Shown one piece after another: positions 26,615-36,378 of a DNA stretch of 64,000 nucleotides. Source of the DNA: Fuerstiella sp. Its GTDB lineage: Bacteria > Planctomycetota > Planctomycetia > Planctomycetales > Planctomycetaceae. The notes below the pieces were generated by a model. It was given only the letters and a program-made list of their open reading frames with translations. It did no database searches and had not been told where the DNA came from. Position numbers and translations under genes: made by a program. The DNA lies in NCBI GenBank assembly GCA_022843805.1, contig JALHMY010000023.1, positions 36,194-100,193 of the forward strand. Reading direction: 5' to 3'. Every line of letters begins with the position of its first letter. Within the stretch, counting starts at the first letter, position 1.

Positions 26615-29600
26615 GGCGCTTCACCTGCGGATTTCTGAGATGGCTGGCGATCCCCTGAAGTCTGTCCGGATCCCGACAGACCTGCGGCTGCACGAGCCAG
26701 TTCGCGCCGATACTGCCGAATCAGGTCAGAGTACTCACCATCGACCACGTCTCTTCCGGATTCGCTCAGTTCTTCATCCAGCAGATCATTCACCCCACCT
26801 TTGGTAAACAGGCCCGATCCAGCCCTTCGGCCCTGCCCAGGCGTCTGTCCGTCAAACCGATCGTCATTGCCAACTGCTTCATTTGTCTGACCGGGATTCC
26901 TGTCACCATCAGTCATCTGACCTGGTGTAAATGGCCGAGGTAATGCGCCGCGAGCCGCATTTGCAAGGGCCTTTGCAGCCTGAGAAAGCTGTTTCGATGC
27001 GTTCCCGGAGCCATTTGACGAGCTCTGTCCGGACGGTTGTCCCGAGTCTTCATCCTCCGACGGCTGACCCTGACCCGCTTTTCCCGGTTTGCCATCTGAT
27101 TTGCTCTGACCCTTCTGTCCCGAAGCCTGAGAGTCCTGATTTTCCGCACTGTTCTGCTCACCATTCGGCTCACCATCCGATGGTGGGGATGACGATGCGT
27201 CGTCTGGTTGTCCGGACTGTTCGCCCTGAGGATTTGAACCATCACCAGGATCGGACGCTTCACCTGACTGAGACGGCTGGCTTTCCTCTGCCTGCTGCGT
27301 CTGCGACTGGCGGGCCACCTGACCGGCCCGATCCAGACTCTGAAGAGCTTCTGTCACGCTGTCCCCCACTTCCGAAGGAACGAGAGCTTCACTGTTCGGC
27401 TTCTCGGATGAGCCCTGTCGAGCAAGCTGTGCAGCCTGATTCAGCTGATCGGCCGCCCGTTTGCCCGATTCCGACGCCTGACTGAGATCTTCCTGCTGCA
27501 GTTGATCGGCCGCTTCCTTCCCGGACTGAGCGGCTGCCGACGCGGCCTTCTGTGCGTCACTTGCCTGGCGGCTTTGCTGTGGAGTATCCAGATCGGGCAG
27601 GCCGAGCCTTTCAGACAGTTCATTCAGTTCACCAGGCAGGCTTGAAGACTCTTCCGCCAGTCTGCTCTGCGATCGCTGCTGAGCGGCACTTTGAGCCGCA
27701 TCATCCTGCTGCAACTGTTGCAGTACATCAGCAAGTTGTTTCATCTCCTGAGACGAATTCTGCAGGTCCGTTTGTCGGTCCTGATGCTGTTCATTCAGCT
27801 GGCTCGCTGCCTGATCGCTTTGCTCCGCGGACTGTCTCATCTGCTCGGCTGCCTTTGAAAACTGACCTGCCTGAGCAGATTGAACAGCATCACTCGCCCG
27901 CTGGGACGCTTCATCCGAGTGCTGCGCTGCTGACTGAGGATAAGCTCGATCGGCTTTCAGGGACTCAGCGATTCCGTCACTGGCTTCCGCCAGCTGTTTG
28001 AGCCGATCCAGCAGATTATCTACCACAGAAGGCTGCGGCCCGGACGACGGCTCTGACGATTTTTCGTTTTCTGCGGGCGCAGTGGCATCAGCGGCGGCAG
28101 CATCTGCAGTGGCTGCTGCATCGCCGGGCGCGGCTCCGTCTTTATCGGCGGCCGGCCCTGCATCCTGCATCGGCTTCAGTGGCTCAGCCAACGGATCGCC
28201 CTCACGTGCCTCATCGCGAGCTTCTTCAGCGACCCCATCTGCAACTTTCTGCTGCTGACCTGCCAGTTGAGCGGCTTTTTCCGCAACGGCCTCCAGCTTT
28301 TCAAGTTGTGAGCGACGAGCGGACTCAAGCAGCTCTTTTTCTCGCCGAAGCAAATCAGAAAGCTCGCCCGAAAGCTGTTGCCGATCCGCTTCAAGCTGCT
28401 CAGCCCTTTCCTGCTGTTGTTGCTTTTGTTTCTCAGCATCTTCCGGTGACTGGCCAGTTTCCGGAGCCTGTTGCTGTTCCTTTTGCATTTCATCGGATCG
28501 CTTCGCCAGTTCCTCCGCTTCGAGCGCCAGCCGATTCAGCTCGGCCAGTTCCTGTTCGAGCCTGGCCAGCTTTTCAATCTCTTCAATCGTTCTGTTCAGG
28601 CGATCTTTGGCAGACGCCAACTGACCGACAGCATCCTGGATGGCGATTGCTGCCGGGCCTCGTTCCGCTTTAACGGCAGCGCTGAGTGACGCCGGAATCG
28701 GATCGCGAACGGCATCTCCGATTTGTTTCAAAGCGTCGGCCTGAGGTTGCATCAGAGGATGCTCAGCGACTCGTTCCGCAAGCTGCTGCAGTTCTCGCCC
28801 CTGCAACTGCTCTTTTTCACTGAGCTGCTGCACACCACTTTGTGTTTCATCGTTCCATTGCTGCCATAACTGATTCCGCAGTTCGTTGCCACGGGCAATA
28901 TCCTGATCAAGTTGCCGAGCCATTTCTTTCAGCTGACTAATCAGCTGCTGATCCTCTTCGCTCAGAGCTTTCTGACCGATTGCCGCGGCATCGTCGGTTA
29001 CTTCAATCACCCATGGCCCGCTCCAAACCTCGTGTGGTTCAGGAACTGGTCGCTGGTCCGTGGCTCTGACTCGGATAGCGACAGTCTCACCCGCCTTCAT
29101 TTTCAGGCGACTGAGAGGAAATCGAAACTGATGTTCGATCTCCAGGCTGCCCGGAACAATGGACTCAGCCTCTTCGACCAGAATCTCCTCTTCATTTTTC
29201 TGAATATGCAGTTGAAGTGAACCAATTCCGAGGTCGTCGCTGACCTGACAATCAAGCGGTACAATATCATCGGGCTTTAGCTGCAGGCCATTCTGTACGC
29301 CCTGAACATTGAGTACAGGAGGCTGATCCTCAACCACAACCAGCCGTCTTTCGGGTTCAGTCGGATTCTGCAGCCCAAATTCGTCAACCACGCGAAATTC
29401 AAATGGTCCGCCACCCTTTGCGGAAAGACGAAACAGCACGGAAAGTCCATCACCGGAAATCCAGTCCGGTTCTGTGATCTGATCGGGCTCTGCTGCTTCT
29501 GGCTGCAGCTCCTGAGACGCCTCTTCCGGCAATTCCAGTTCATCAACCGCCACTTCAGACGAGATAGGTTTCCACTCACTCCAAACCAGCTGAGCCTTCT

Positions 29601-30624
29601 GAACTGGCTTATTGAATTTCAGCAAAATCTCGAGCTGACTGCGTTCAAAGACTTCGATATCACCGACAACTCCATCGTTCAGTTCGGCGGGTCGCCCGGT
29701 CCATGCCGGAGGAGTTTCCGTGAGCAGTGCACTTACGATTTCCGGAGGAACATCCACATTCAGGCGGAACCACTGAGTGACTGCGCCGCCCCCGCGAATT
29801 CGAAAGCTGACCGCCTGCTGAATTCGGGGAAGAGTGGCTGTATACTGCGACGAAATTTCGTCATAGCTCATTTCGAGCCTGTCGCTTAGTCCTGCTTCCG
29901 ATCGGAGCTCAACGACAACGTCTCCGGGCGGCGAACCGTTTCCTCCGATACGCCAGCGAGGCAGGGCAATCAGCTTCACATCACTGTTCTTTGCCACAAA
30001 GCGATCGGCATTCGGAACTTCAAACCAGAAGTTGCTGGCGGTCGCAAGATTAGCCCACGGAGTGATCAGTCGCTGCAAAAGAAGCTGGCTGCCCGACGTC
30101 CAGAACATCAGCGGCATCATGATCAGGATAATGCAGCACACGGCGATACCACATCGTTCAATCGTCGAACGATAGTCGACGATCCTGCCTGTGTGGACGT
30201 GTTTCAGACCGGCCGCCACCTGTTGACGCAGACGGTATCGCATCACGGAAGATCCGGATTCCGCTTCCGTCGCTTCCGGACTCTCCACAGACAGCAACGT
30301 TGCCACGGCCTCATGCAAACCCGGGCACGAGAGATCCACGATGGCTCCCATCTCCTGCCGTGACACCGGTGAGCTGAGCGGACGAAGAAGGTACCGCCAC
30401 GCGGCAAACGATGTCCCGGCAACGGTCAGGCCCAGCATCCCCGCGCGAAAAATGCTGTTCAGAGCCAGCAAATAATCAAGCAGGCAAACGATGAGCAGCA
30501 ATCCGGCCAGCACACCCGTAACACTGGCGATGCCCCGCAGGAATGTGTGGGTACGAATCTGAATGCGACAATGTCGCAGGAGCTCGTTCAGGCCAGGTAC
30601 CTTTGGAAATGCACCGGCAGACAT
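26611..30624 (-). CDS. Large DUF4175-like membrane protein with Gln/Ser-rich coiled coil
   Basis: The ATG at 30624 (GGGAG seven bases upstream) gives 1337 residues; a longer reading starts at 30663. Two N-terminal membrane segments lie near residues 30-75 and another near 160-180. A beta-rich periplasmic domain follows (residues ~200-540, including TPPAWTGRPAELNDGVVGDI). The next ~600 residues are mostly helical and extraordinarily rich in Gln, Glu, Ala and Ser (AAEQMRQSAEQSDQAASQLN), then a Gly/Ser/Asn/Asp-rich low-complexity stretch. The last 60 residues are again structured (NDLLDEELSESGRDVVDGEY). This matches the DUF4175-like proteins planctomycetes encode beside MoxR/DUF58 genes, which are absent here. 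Function is unknown; an envelope scaffold is plausible. Confidence 0.75.
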   Translation of the reverse strand: MSAGAFPKVPGLNELLRHCRIQIRTHTFLRGIASVTGVLAGLLLIVCLLDYLLALNSIFRAGMLGLTVAGTSFAAWRYLLRPLSSPVSRQEMGAIVDLSCPGLHEAVATLLSVESPEATEAESGSSVMRYRLRQQVAAGLKHVHTGRIVDYRSTIERCGIAVCCIILIMMPLMFWTSGSQLLLQRLITPWANLATASNFWFEVPNADRFVAKNSDVKLIALPRWRIGGNGSPPGDVVVELRSEAGLSDRLEMSYDEISSQYTATLPRIQQAVSFRIRGGGAVTQWFRLNVDVPPEIVSALLTETPPAWTGRPAELNDGVVGDIEVFERSQLEILLKFNKPVQKAQLVWSEWKPISSEVAVDELELPEEASQELQPEAAEPDQITEPDWISGDGLSVLFRLSAKGGGPFEFRVVDEFGLQNPTEPERRLVVVEDQPPVLNVQGVQNGLQLKPDDIVPLDCQVSDDLGIGSLQLHIQKNEEEILVEEAESIVPGSLEIEHQFRFPLSRLKMKAGETVAIRVRATDQRPVPEPHEVWSGPWVIEVTDDAAAIGQKALSEEDQQLISQLKEMARQLDQDIARGNELRNQLWQQWNDETQSGVQQLSEKEQLQGRELQQLAERVAEHPLMQPQADALKQIGDAVRDPIPASLSAAVKAERGPAAIAIQDAVGQLASAKDRLNRTIEEIEKLARLEQELAELNRLALEAEELAKRSDEMQKEQQQAPETGQSPEDAEKQKQQQQERAEQLEADRQQLSGELSDLLRREKELLESARRSQLEKLEAVAEKAAQLAGQQQKVADGVAEEARDEAREGDPLAEPLKPMQDAGPAADKDGAAPGDAAATADAAAADATAPAENEKSSEPSSGPQPSVVDNLLDRLKQLAEASDGIAESLKADRAYPQSAAQHSDEASQRASDAVQSAQAGQFSKAAEQMRQSAEQSDQAASQLNEQHQDRQTDLQNSSQEMKQLADVLQQLQQDDAAQSAAQQRSQSRLAEESSSLPGELNELSERLGLPDLDTPQQSRQASDAQKAASAAAQSGKEAADQLQQEDLSQASESGKRAADQLNQAAQLARQGSSEKPNSEALVPSEVGDSVTEALQSLDRAGQVARQSQTQQAEESQPSQSGEASDPGDGSNPQGEQSGQPDDASSSPPSDGEPNGEQNSAENQDSQASGQKGQSKSDGKPGKAGQGQPSEDEDSGQPSGQSSSNGSGNASKQLSQAAKALANAARGALPRPFTPGQMTDGDRNPGQTNEAVGNDDRFDGQTPGQGRRAGSGLFTKGGVNDLLDEELSESGRDVVDGEYSDLIRQYRRELARAAAGLSGSGQTSGDRQPSQKSAGEAP

Positions 30625-30976
30625 ACGGGTACTCCCAGGATCGGAAAAGGCAGACCAAATCATGCGGATCGACTGTCCTGAACTGCCGGGAAACCATCAA
30701 TAATCATGCGGCAAATTCAAAACTTCACACGGATGATACTCAGTTGACCGCACTGCGTCATGCAGAAAATGGCGTTAACCCACGACCATCTCATTTTGCG
30801 TTCTGCGGAAAGTATCCTCTATTTTTAGCAACTATTTCGGCCGCGTCGGGATAATGGCTTCGAATCCCGGACTGCCGGCATGCAGGACAGGCATTTCGGC
30901 CGCCATCCACGGATTTCGTTCGGCAGACAGTAAAGGGCTTCCACGGGACCGTTTTTTCACTCAACGGACAAAAACA
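30625..30976. other. Divergent intergenic region
   Basis: About 350 bases between two divergent starts. The peptidase frame stays open through much of it (from 30854), but the codons before 30977 read like non-coding sequence. No repeat, hairpin or other gene was recognised; it should carry promoters for both sides. Confidence 0.4.
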
Positions 30977-31702
30977 ATGGTATTGCTTCGTCAGGGTTCT
31001 ACGGGTCCGGCAGTCACTCAGCTGCAGAATGACTTGAATCGCGCACTTGTTCCCTGTCCTGGTTTGACACCGGACGGTATCTTCGGAAATGCCACTCTCA
31101 CCGCGGTGCGAGCATTTCAAACTCAGCGACGCATTAGTGCAGACGGCATTGTTGGACCAATTACCCAGTGTGTGCTGCGAGGCGGACCACGTCCGGCTCC
31201 GACCATTCATTCGGTTCGATTAATTCCACAGCCAACGCCTTCAACCTGCTGGGCTGCAGCGACTGCAATGTTGAAGAACAGCACCGTTAACGCCGTTATT
31301 GCCGCGACTCCCCCATCACTGATTTCCGGTTCCGGAGGCACGCCCAACTTTTCCGAACGTGCCGACAGTGTGACCGGGAACCAGCAATTCGCACAGGCTC
31401 ACAATCTGCGGTATCACCCACCCATGTCATGGGCGGTCGGGGCGTTTAAGTCACTGATCCAGCAGGGACCGGCGATGCTTTCCATGCTCTGGCGAGCAGA
31501 CGAATACACAGCGGGAAAAGGTTCCTCGGGGCATCGCATCGTCGTCTACGGTGTGGATTCAGACGATGATCCGACAGGGCAGGGAACTCTGCTGCATATC
31601 CACGACCCGTGGGCTCCGAGTGTTGGAAAGACGCATCAGGCCAGCTACTACAAGCTTGTCAACGATACGCCCTGTTTCACATACGGCGTCTTCACTCGCT
31701 GA
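30977..31702 (+). CDS. Papain-like (C39/C70-type) cysteine peptidase with peptidoglycan-binding domain
   Basis: The ATG at 30977 gives 241 residues starting MVLLRQGSTGPAVTQLQNDL, the beginning of a PG_binding_1 domain (to about residue 70, AFQTQRRISADGIVGPITQ). A papain-like cysteine peptidase domain follows. The nucleophile is probably Cys in QPTPSTCWAAATAML, the catalytic His in GSSGHRIVVYGVD, and the Asn/Asp in LHIHDPWAP. The layout resembles bacterial C39/C70 peptidases that act on the envelope or on exported peptides. No signal peptide is visible from this start, and the 41 codons upstream do not supply a convincing one. The export route is therefore unclear, and a phage- or T6SS-like effector use cannot be excluded. 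Confidence 0.7.
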   Translation: MVLLRQGSTGPAVTQLQNDLNRALVPCPGLTPDGIFGNATLTAVRAFQTQRRISADGIVGPITQCVLRGGPRPAPTIHSVRLIPQPTPSTCWAAATAMLKNSTVNAVIAATPPSLISGSGGTPNFSERADSVTGNQQFAQAHNLRYHPPMSWAVGAFKSLIQQGPAMLSMLWRADEYTAGKGSSGHRIVVYGVDSDDDPTGQGTLLHIHDPWAPSVGKTHQASYYKLVNDTPCFTYGVFTR

Positions 31703-31792
31703 CCGCGCGAAATGCAGCAGACTGGATGAAGGAATGACCGGTGAGTGAATGCTCGCAGGAACATTTTTCCGTGACATACTGCAATGATACTG

Positions 31793-31809
31793 CCGGCCTG
31801 CCCGGCCGG
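31793..31809 (-). terminator. Possible hairpin after the DUF3999 gene
   Basis: CCGGCC and GGCCGG pair across a five-base loop, eight bases beyond the stop of the minus-strand DUF3999 gene. No T-run follows in either direction, so it could be a weak or factor-dependent terminator, or a pause site. Confidence 0.35.
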
Positions 31810-31816
31810 TTGAAGG

Positions 31817-33235
31817 CTACGCATCATCCCGTGGCACATTTTCGATTCGCAAACTGGCCTGATACAGCCCCCACCCAAACAACACCACCAGTATGCCAAT
31901 CACGACCCCAAGCAGATAACGGTTGTTAAGAATGCTGGTCAGGGTCAGGCGTTCTGCTTCACCGGCGGCAGAGGTGGGTGTTTCCGGACCGATGGTGGCA
32001 GTTATCGGCAGGATCCCCTGATGAAACGCTTCGACCAGTGCAGCCGTGTCATGTTCAGGCGGCCGCTCCGTATTTGAACTGTATTGCAGCCGATACTTCA
32101 GCCCGGAGGAGGCCATAAACGCCACTTCATAGTTGTGGCCAAGAACATCAGCACCTTCAATCTGAAGCGGTGGACTGTCTCGGTTGTCAATCACCAGCCG
32201 AATGGCTTCCGATCGGACTTCGGAAACTCGAATATTCAGATGTTCCTGCTGCATGCTTCGCAGCTGAAATCGGGAAACGGTGCCCGTACTCAGTTCGGTC
32301 CAGTCGGTTCCGGAACGTTGTTCTGAAGGGACCTGAACACTGACATGGCGGCTGAAGTTATAACTGGTGGTCTTCAGCCGAAATTCGGTAACTGGTTCCC
32401 GACGGGTCGTCAGCGTGATGATCGTCTGCTTCTTTTGGGCATCCTCTGTCACCTCGAATTTTTGGGCAGGCCAGGGAGTGACGACATTACTATTCAATGA
32501 CTGTTCGGCCGTCTCAGTCCATAGTTCAATACGATCGATCCGAAAAGGACGCCTCTGCAGTGTCGTTCGCTCGGTATGTCCTGACTCGCTGCCGCCCTGG
32601 ATCGATTTCGTCAGCTCCAGCAATTGTGACTCCTGATCGGAAGTCAGAGCGTCTACAACAACGCGATACTTGCGAAAACTGTTTGAAGGCAGCGGTATCT
32701 GATTTCGGCTGACATCCATAAATCGGGAATAGTCAAAGATCAGAGCATCTTCAACCAGCAGCTGAGTTCTGTCGCCATCAATGCCAAATACCTGAACTCG
32801 CTGTTCAAAATCCCTCAGGGGAGTTATCAGCCGAATTCCTGTTGGCTGCGGATCTTCTGTCCGGAGTATGAAAGTGATTTCCAAACCCTTTTCCGAGGCA
32901 CCACCTTCAGTCAGTGGATGCAGGACGGGATCCGTCACCGTCCATGTGCGCTGAGTGATCGCCGACGTCTTTTCAGAAATCCGACGCAGCACAAACGGTA
33001 CCGGCAGATCGGCTGGTCCGACAACTCTGACATCAGGAAATGCCTCCTGAGTGGCAGCAAACACAGCCGTATCGAAGGGGACCACGACAATCTCTTCTCG
33101 CTCGATTTCAGGAATCTGAATTTCCCGTTCGAGTCGATACGCAGTGCTCTCCTGTCCCAATGCTGAAGTGCCAGCCGAAAGGAGCGTGACGAGGGCCAGG
33201 AGTATCACGCGAAAGTCGGTTTGTGTGTGGATCAT
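31817..33235 (-). CDS. DUF3999 family exported protein
   Basis: The 472-residue protein begins with a signal peptide (residues ~8-27, VILLALVTLLSAGTSALGQ). A long beta-rich exported domain follows, with the DUF3999-like features REIQIPEIEREEIVVVPFDT, VVGPADLPVPFVLRR and NRQIPLPSNSFRKYRV-like segments. One membrane helix lies near residues 443-463 (YLLGVVIGILVVLFGWGLY) with a short basic cytoplasmic tail. DUF3999 genes sit beside DUF2339 genes in many bacteria; here they overlap by four bases (ATGA), so the two products probably form a membrane complex. Function is unknown. Confidence 0.82.
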   Translation of the reverse strand: MIHTQTDFRVILLALVTLLSAGTSALGQESTAYRLEREIQIPEIEREEIVVVPFDTAVFAATQEAFPDVRVVGPADLPVPFVLRRISEKTSAITQRTWTVTDPVLHPLTEGGASEKGLEITFILRTEDPQPTGIRLITPLRDFEQRVQVFGIDGDRTQLLVEDALIFDYSRFMDVSRNQIPLPSNSFRKYRVVVDALTSDQESQLLELTKSIQGGSESGHTERTTLQRRPFRIDRIELWTETAEQSLNSNVVTPWPAQKFEVTEDAQKKQTIITLTTRREPVTEFRLKTTSYNFSRHVSVQVPSEQRSGTDWTELSTGTVSRFQLRSMQQEHLNIRVSEVRSEAIRLVIDNRDSPPLQIEGADVLGHNYEVAFMASSGLKYRLQYSSNTERPPEHDTAALVEAFHQGILPITATIGPETPTSAAGEAERLTLTSILNNRYLLGVVIGILVVLFGWGLYQASLRIENVPRDDA

Positions 33236-35880
33236 GATTGTTTATCCTGGACAGGCTGATCCAAAGTCGGTGCATCAGCCATGGAATTTGGGGACGCTGG
33301 AGTTGTGACAAACGTCTGCCGGGATCTCAGATACAAAAACGAACCGCAAAGCACCAGTGCGCCCATGACAATAAACGCGACGATGCGATAAAGCTGATCC
33401 AGCCGGGCAAGGTCGACGAAGAAAATCTTCCATGCCACAACGGTAAACAAAGCCAGACCTGCGTATCGCAGTGGTCGAATGTTTTTTGCAATGCCGCTCA
33501 GCAGCAGCGACAGAGCAAACACCGACCACAGGATGGAAACGCCGCCGGATCGAAGACCCTCAACATATGCCTTCAGAATCGAGTTGACTTCCAGCGTCAG
33601 ATAAAGAAACAGCATTGAAAGTGAAAACACTCCCATTAAGTGTCCTGCCCGGCGAGCGTGGGTTTGTCGTACCAGCAGGCGACATGCAAACGTAAAGAAC
33701 GCAATGATGGCACCAAAGTCCAGCAGACGGAACGCGGCATCACTGACACTGTACGGGCCACCATACAGAAACTGGCTTGTTGCCGCCCAGCTGTGAAGAT
33801 CGAACAGAAACAGTTTCAGAAACAGGGCAGTAACGAACACGATGAGGAATCCCAGCACAGGTTTGCTCGACGTTTTTGCAAACTCACTGACCAGAAGCAC
33901 GCAGATCCCCAGCCAAAGTAACGTGAGAGCTGGCAGGCGAAGCGGCGGGAACAGCTCACCCAGCGTGCGATTGAGTTCCAGATGCATGTAGAAGAACAGC
34001 ATTCCGAACATCACGAACACTGCTGTTTTTGCCGCCCGTTGTCCGCGAATCAGGCCTTCAATATCGGCGGCCCTGTCAACCGCCAGCGACGCGGTCCCGC
34101 CCGGTTTGGTCAGCAGACGATATCCCATTGCCAGTGAGGCGATCGGCACACCAAACATCACAAGACGTTCAAGCAGATGCCCCAGATATTCAGCAAAAGG
34201 CAAATCGGACAGATTCGCCGATCCGTATTGTGAAGGAAGGTCCAGAAACGCGAATCGGGCCAGCACTATCAGGTACAGCACATAGGCAATGTGCCGCAGA
34301 AATTCACTGTTGAGCTTACCGGCGACCCACAGCATCACAAGTGCCTGAACGGCCCAGCTGACCGTAATCCATTCACGAGACAGCAGCAGAGGAACGGTAA
34401 TCGCCAGAAAGAAAGATGACAGCGCCGTGAAGCTGAGCATCAGTTCGCGATCAAGAATGTGTCGAACGAGGCAATACCAGACGTGGCCCATGTAGAACGC
34501 AGCCAGCCCGAGCGTCACGACAGCAACCCACTTTTCTGAATAACTCTGATCAATCAGGTCGTAGCTGACTGCAAAAAACACTCCGGCATTCAGAAACAGT
34601 ACCAGCACATCCAGCAGATTCGATTTCGTGCGGTTGAAAAGGTTGTACATGAACACCATCGTTGAGAACAACACAAAGAAGGCGACAAGGAACGGCATCA
34701 CCTGGTGAAAATGCAGGGTCGGTTCATATTGCCTCAGCGAGCCGAACAGCAGCCCATAATTGCCGACAAAACTCAGATAGTTCAGCAGAGGCCAGCGTTT
34801 CCAGACACAGATTCCAAGCACCCCCAGGCCCAGAACCAGCATGTATCCATAGAGACCTGGAAAATTGACAACTCCGGAAGACAGCATGATCGGAGTGCCA
34901 TATCCCCCAATAATTCCCAGGACAGCTGTCAGAGTTGACTGGAACCGGACGGACAGAAATCCGGCCAGGATGGTCACAAGGATCATGGCGACGAAGGCCT
35001 GTGGCATCGACACCAGATGGTAAAAGTTGGCTGCGGCAAAGGCGCTGAAGTAGAGGGTCGCCAGTCCACCGCCCAGCAGGCCCTGGCCCATAATATGAAA
35101 GTTGCCGCCGAGAATTTTCGTTCCGACAATCAGCATCACAAAGCCGCCTGCCGTTGCAAGAAGGCAGCGAGCAGTTTCAGACAGCATCTGATGTTCGATG
35201 GAGTATTTCAGGAAGAATCCCACACCAACAACCAGCAGAATGATGCCTACTCGGAGCAGCCACTGGCTGGCAATCGCAAACTCCTTTGAGACACCTTCCG
35301 GTATGTGCTCTTCCCCAACAATGATCCAGTTCCAGATCCGTTTCAGCACGTCCGCAGCTGCCGATTCAAAGCGAGACGGTTCAGGCTGCACACGTGGCTT
35401 TGTCGCGGGACGATCTTCGCTCATGAACGGGTTTGTACGACGGGATGACACTGCGGCAGCCAGCTCGGCAAAATCGACTCCCGCACGAACGGGACCTTTA
35501 TTCGGCGGCATTGTCTCTGGCTGTTCGTCAGGCAGAACTGCAGCGGTGGCTGGTAACGCAGCGTCGACGTCCGTGTTCGACCGACTGTCGGTTCCTTCCG
35601 GAGCACTGTCGGCGGTTACCGGCGGTGCAATCTCTGTAACCAGAATTACTGGAGTTTTTACGGCGTGTTCCGGAACGGTGCGAGGGCTGGCACCAGCTTG
35701 TTCCAGCAGCCGGTTCAGAACGGCACGCTGCCTCTCCAGAGAATCCTGAACGTCCCGAATCTGAAACGAAAGCTTTTTGGTGTCCGCTTCCTGAGTCTGC
35801 CGAATGCGGCTCAGCCCTCGAAAAACGGGAATCAGCAGCAAAAACAGAAAGAACAGCAAAAAAATCTCGAATCCAAACAT
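33232..35880 (-). CDS. DUF2339 polytopic membrane protein
   Basis: The ATG at 35880 follows an excellent GGAGGG seven bases upstream, giving 882 residues; a longer reading to 35940 is not needed. A first membrane helix (MFGFEIFLLFFLFLLLIPVF) is followed by a coiled-coil stretch and a variable Pro/Thr-rich region to about residue 190. Then come more than twenty hydrophobic segments, including IASQWLLRVGIILLVVGVGF and AFRLLDFGAIIAFFTFACRL. This is the DUF2339 architecture, a very large integral membrane protein of unknown role. It is the first gene of a two-gene operon with DUF3999. Confidence 0.87.
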   Translation of the reverse strand: MFGFEIFLLFFLFLLLIPVFRGLSRIRQTQEADTKKLSFQIRDVQDSLERQRAVLNRLLEQAGASPRTVPEHAVKTPVILVTEIAPPVTADSAPEGTDSRSNTDVDAALPATAAVLPDEQPETMPPNKGPVRAGVDFAELAAAVSSRRTNPFMSEDRPATKPRVQPEPSRFESAAADVLKRIWNWIIVGEEHIPEGVSKEFAIASQWLLRVGIILLVVGVGFFLKYSIEHQMLSETARCLLATAGGFVMLIVGTKILGGNFHIMGQGLLGGGLATLYFSAFAAANFYHLVSMPQAFVAMILVTILAGFLSVRFQSTLTAVLGIIGGYGTPIMLSSGVVNFPGLYGYMLVLGLGVLGICVWKRWPLLNYLSFVGNYGLLFGSLRQYEPTLHFHQVMPFLVAFFVLFSTMVFMYNLFNRTKSNLLDVLVLFLNAGVFFAVSYDLIDQSYSEKWVAVVTLGLAAFYMGHVWYCLVRHILDRELMLSFTALSSFFLAITVPLLLSREWITVSWAVQALVMLWVAGKLNSEFLRHIAYVLYLIVLARFAFLDLPSQYGSANLSDLPFAEYLGHLLERLVMFGVPIASLAMGYRLLTKPGGTASLAVDRAADIEGLIRGQRAAKTAVFVMFGMLFFYMHLELNRTLGELFPPLRLPALTLLWLGICVLLVSEFAKTSSKPVLGFLIVFVTALFLKLFLFDLHSWAATSQFLYGGPYSVSDAAFRLLDFGAIIAFFTFACRLLVRQTHARRAGHLMGVFSLSMLFLYLTLEVNSILKAYVEGLRSGGVSILWSVFALSLLLSGIAKNIRPLRYAGLALFTVVAWKIFFVDLARLDQLYRIVAFIVMGALVLCGSFLYLRSRQTFVTTPASPNSMADAPTLDQPVQDKQS

Positions 35881-36378
35881 CCCCGGACCCTCCAGTTTTT
35901 CCCCAGCAGGCACGCTTTGCCTCGCGCCCGGCAACTTCACAGCCGGACCGGAAAAGCAATTCCTCTGTCTGTTGTGGGCGAAACGCTCGGCAAAGTATCA
36001 CGCACTTTTTTGTCGCCGGATTCAATTTTCCCGGTTTTAGCGCGGTGAACGCATTTGAAAGAGTTTCGCCGAGCTTTTGGGCATTGTTCAGCAGGAGTTT
36101 CACCAGGATCCGCTCAGCGGTCGCTCCGTTCGTTCTCTCGATCAGGTCTTTCAGAACGAAGGTTTACCCACCCGATCGCCCCCACGTAGGCGAGTCTCTC
36201 CGAGACTCGCGAGTCCCGGCGTCTCGGAGAGACGCCGCTAAGTGGCTGAGTTACGTCACCTGAAAGATACAGGATCACTGGAGTTCCCTGGTAGCCACCA
36301 TATCAGGAAAAGAATTAATTACGATCGCTGTCTCTTCACTTCTTTTCGATGAGCTGTTGCCCCTTCCTGCTTACTGAA
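35881..36378. other. Intergenic region holding a double-hairpin repeat
   Basis: About 500 bases between the start of the DUF2339 gene and the end of the small NPYQSP-type gene. Apart from the double hairpin at 36190-36236, nothing recognisable was seen. The stretch 36040-36160 is ordinary sequence without a convincing ORF. Confidence 0.4.
36190..36236. repeat. REP-like double hairpin
   Basis: Two perfect hairpins lie side by side. The first pairs GCGAGTCTC with GAGACTCGC across TCC (36190-36210). The second pairs GGCGTCTC with GAGACGCC across GGA (36218-36236). Their cores are also complementary to each other, so one long alternative stem is possible. This is the shape of a REP/BIME unit; no REP transposase gene is seen in the window. 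Confidence 0.75.

Noticed and set aside
26900..28100. CRISPR-like or minisatellite repeat
   Set aside because: The apparent repetitiveness comes from Gln/Ser/Ala-rich coding sequence; there are no regular repeat units with unique spacers.
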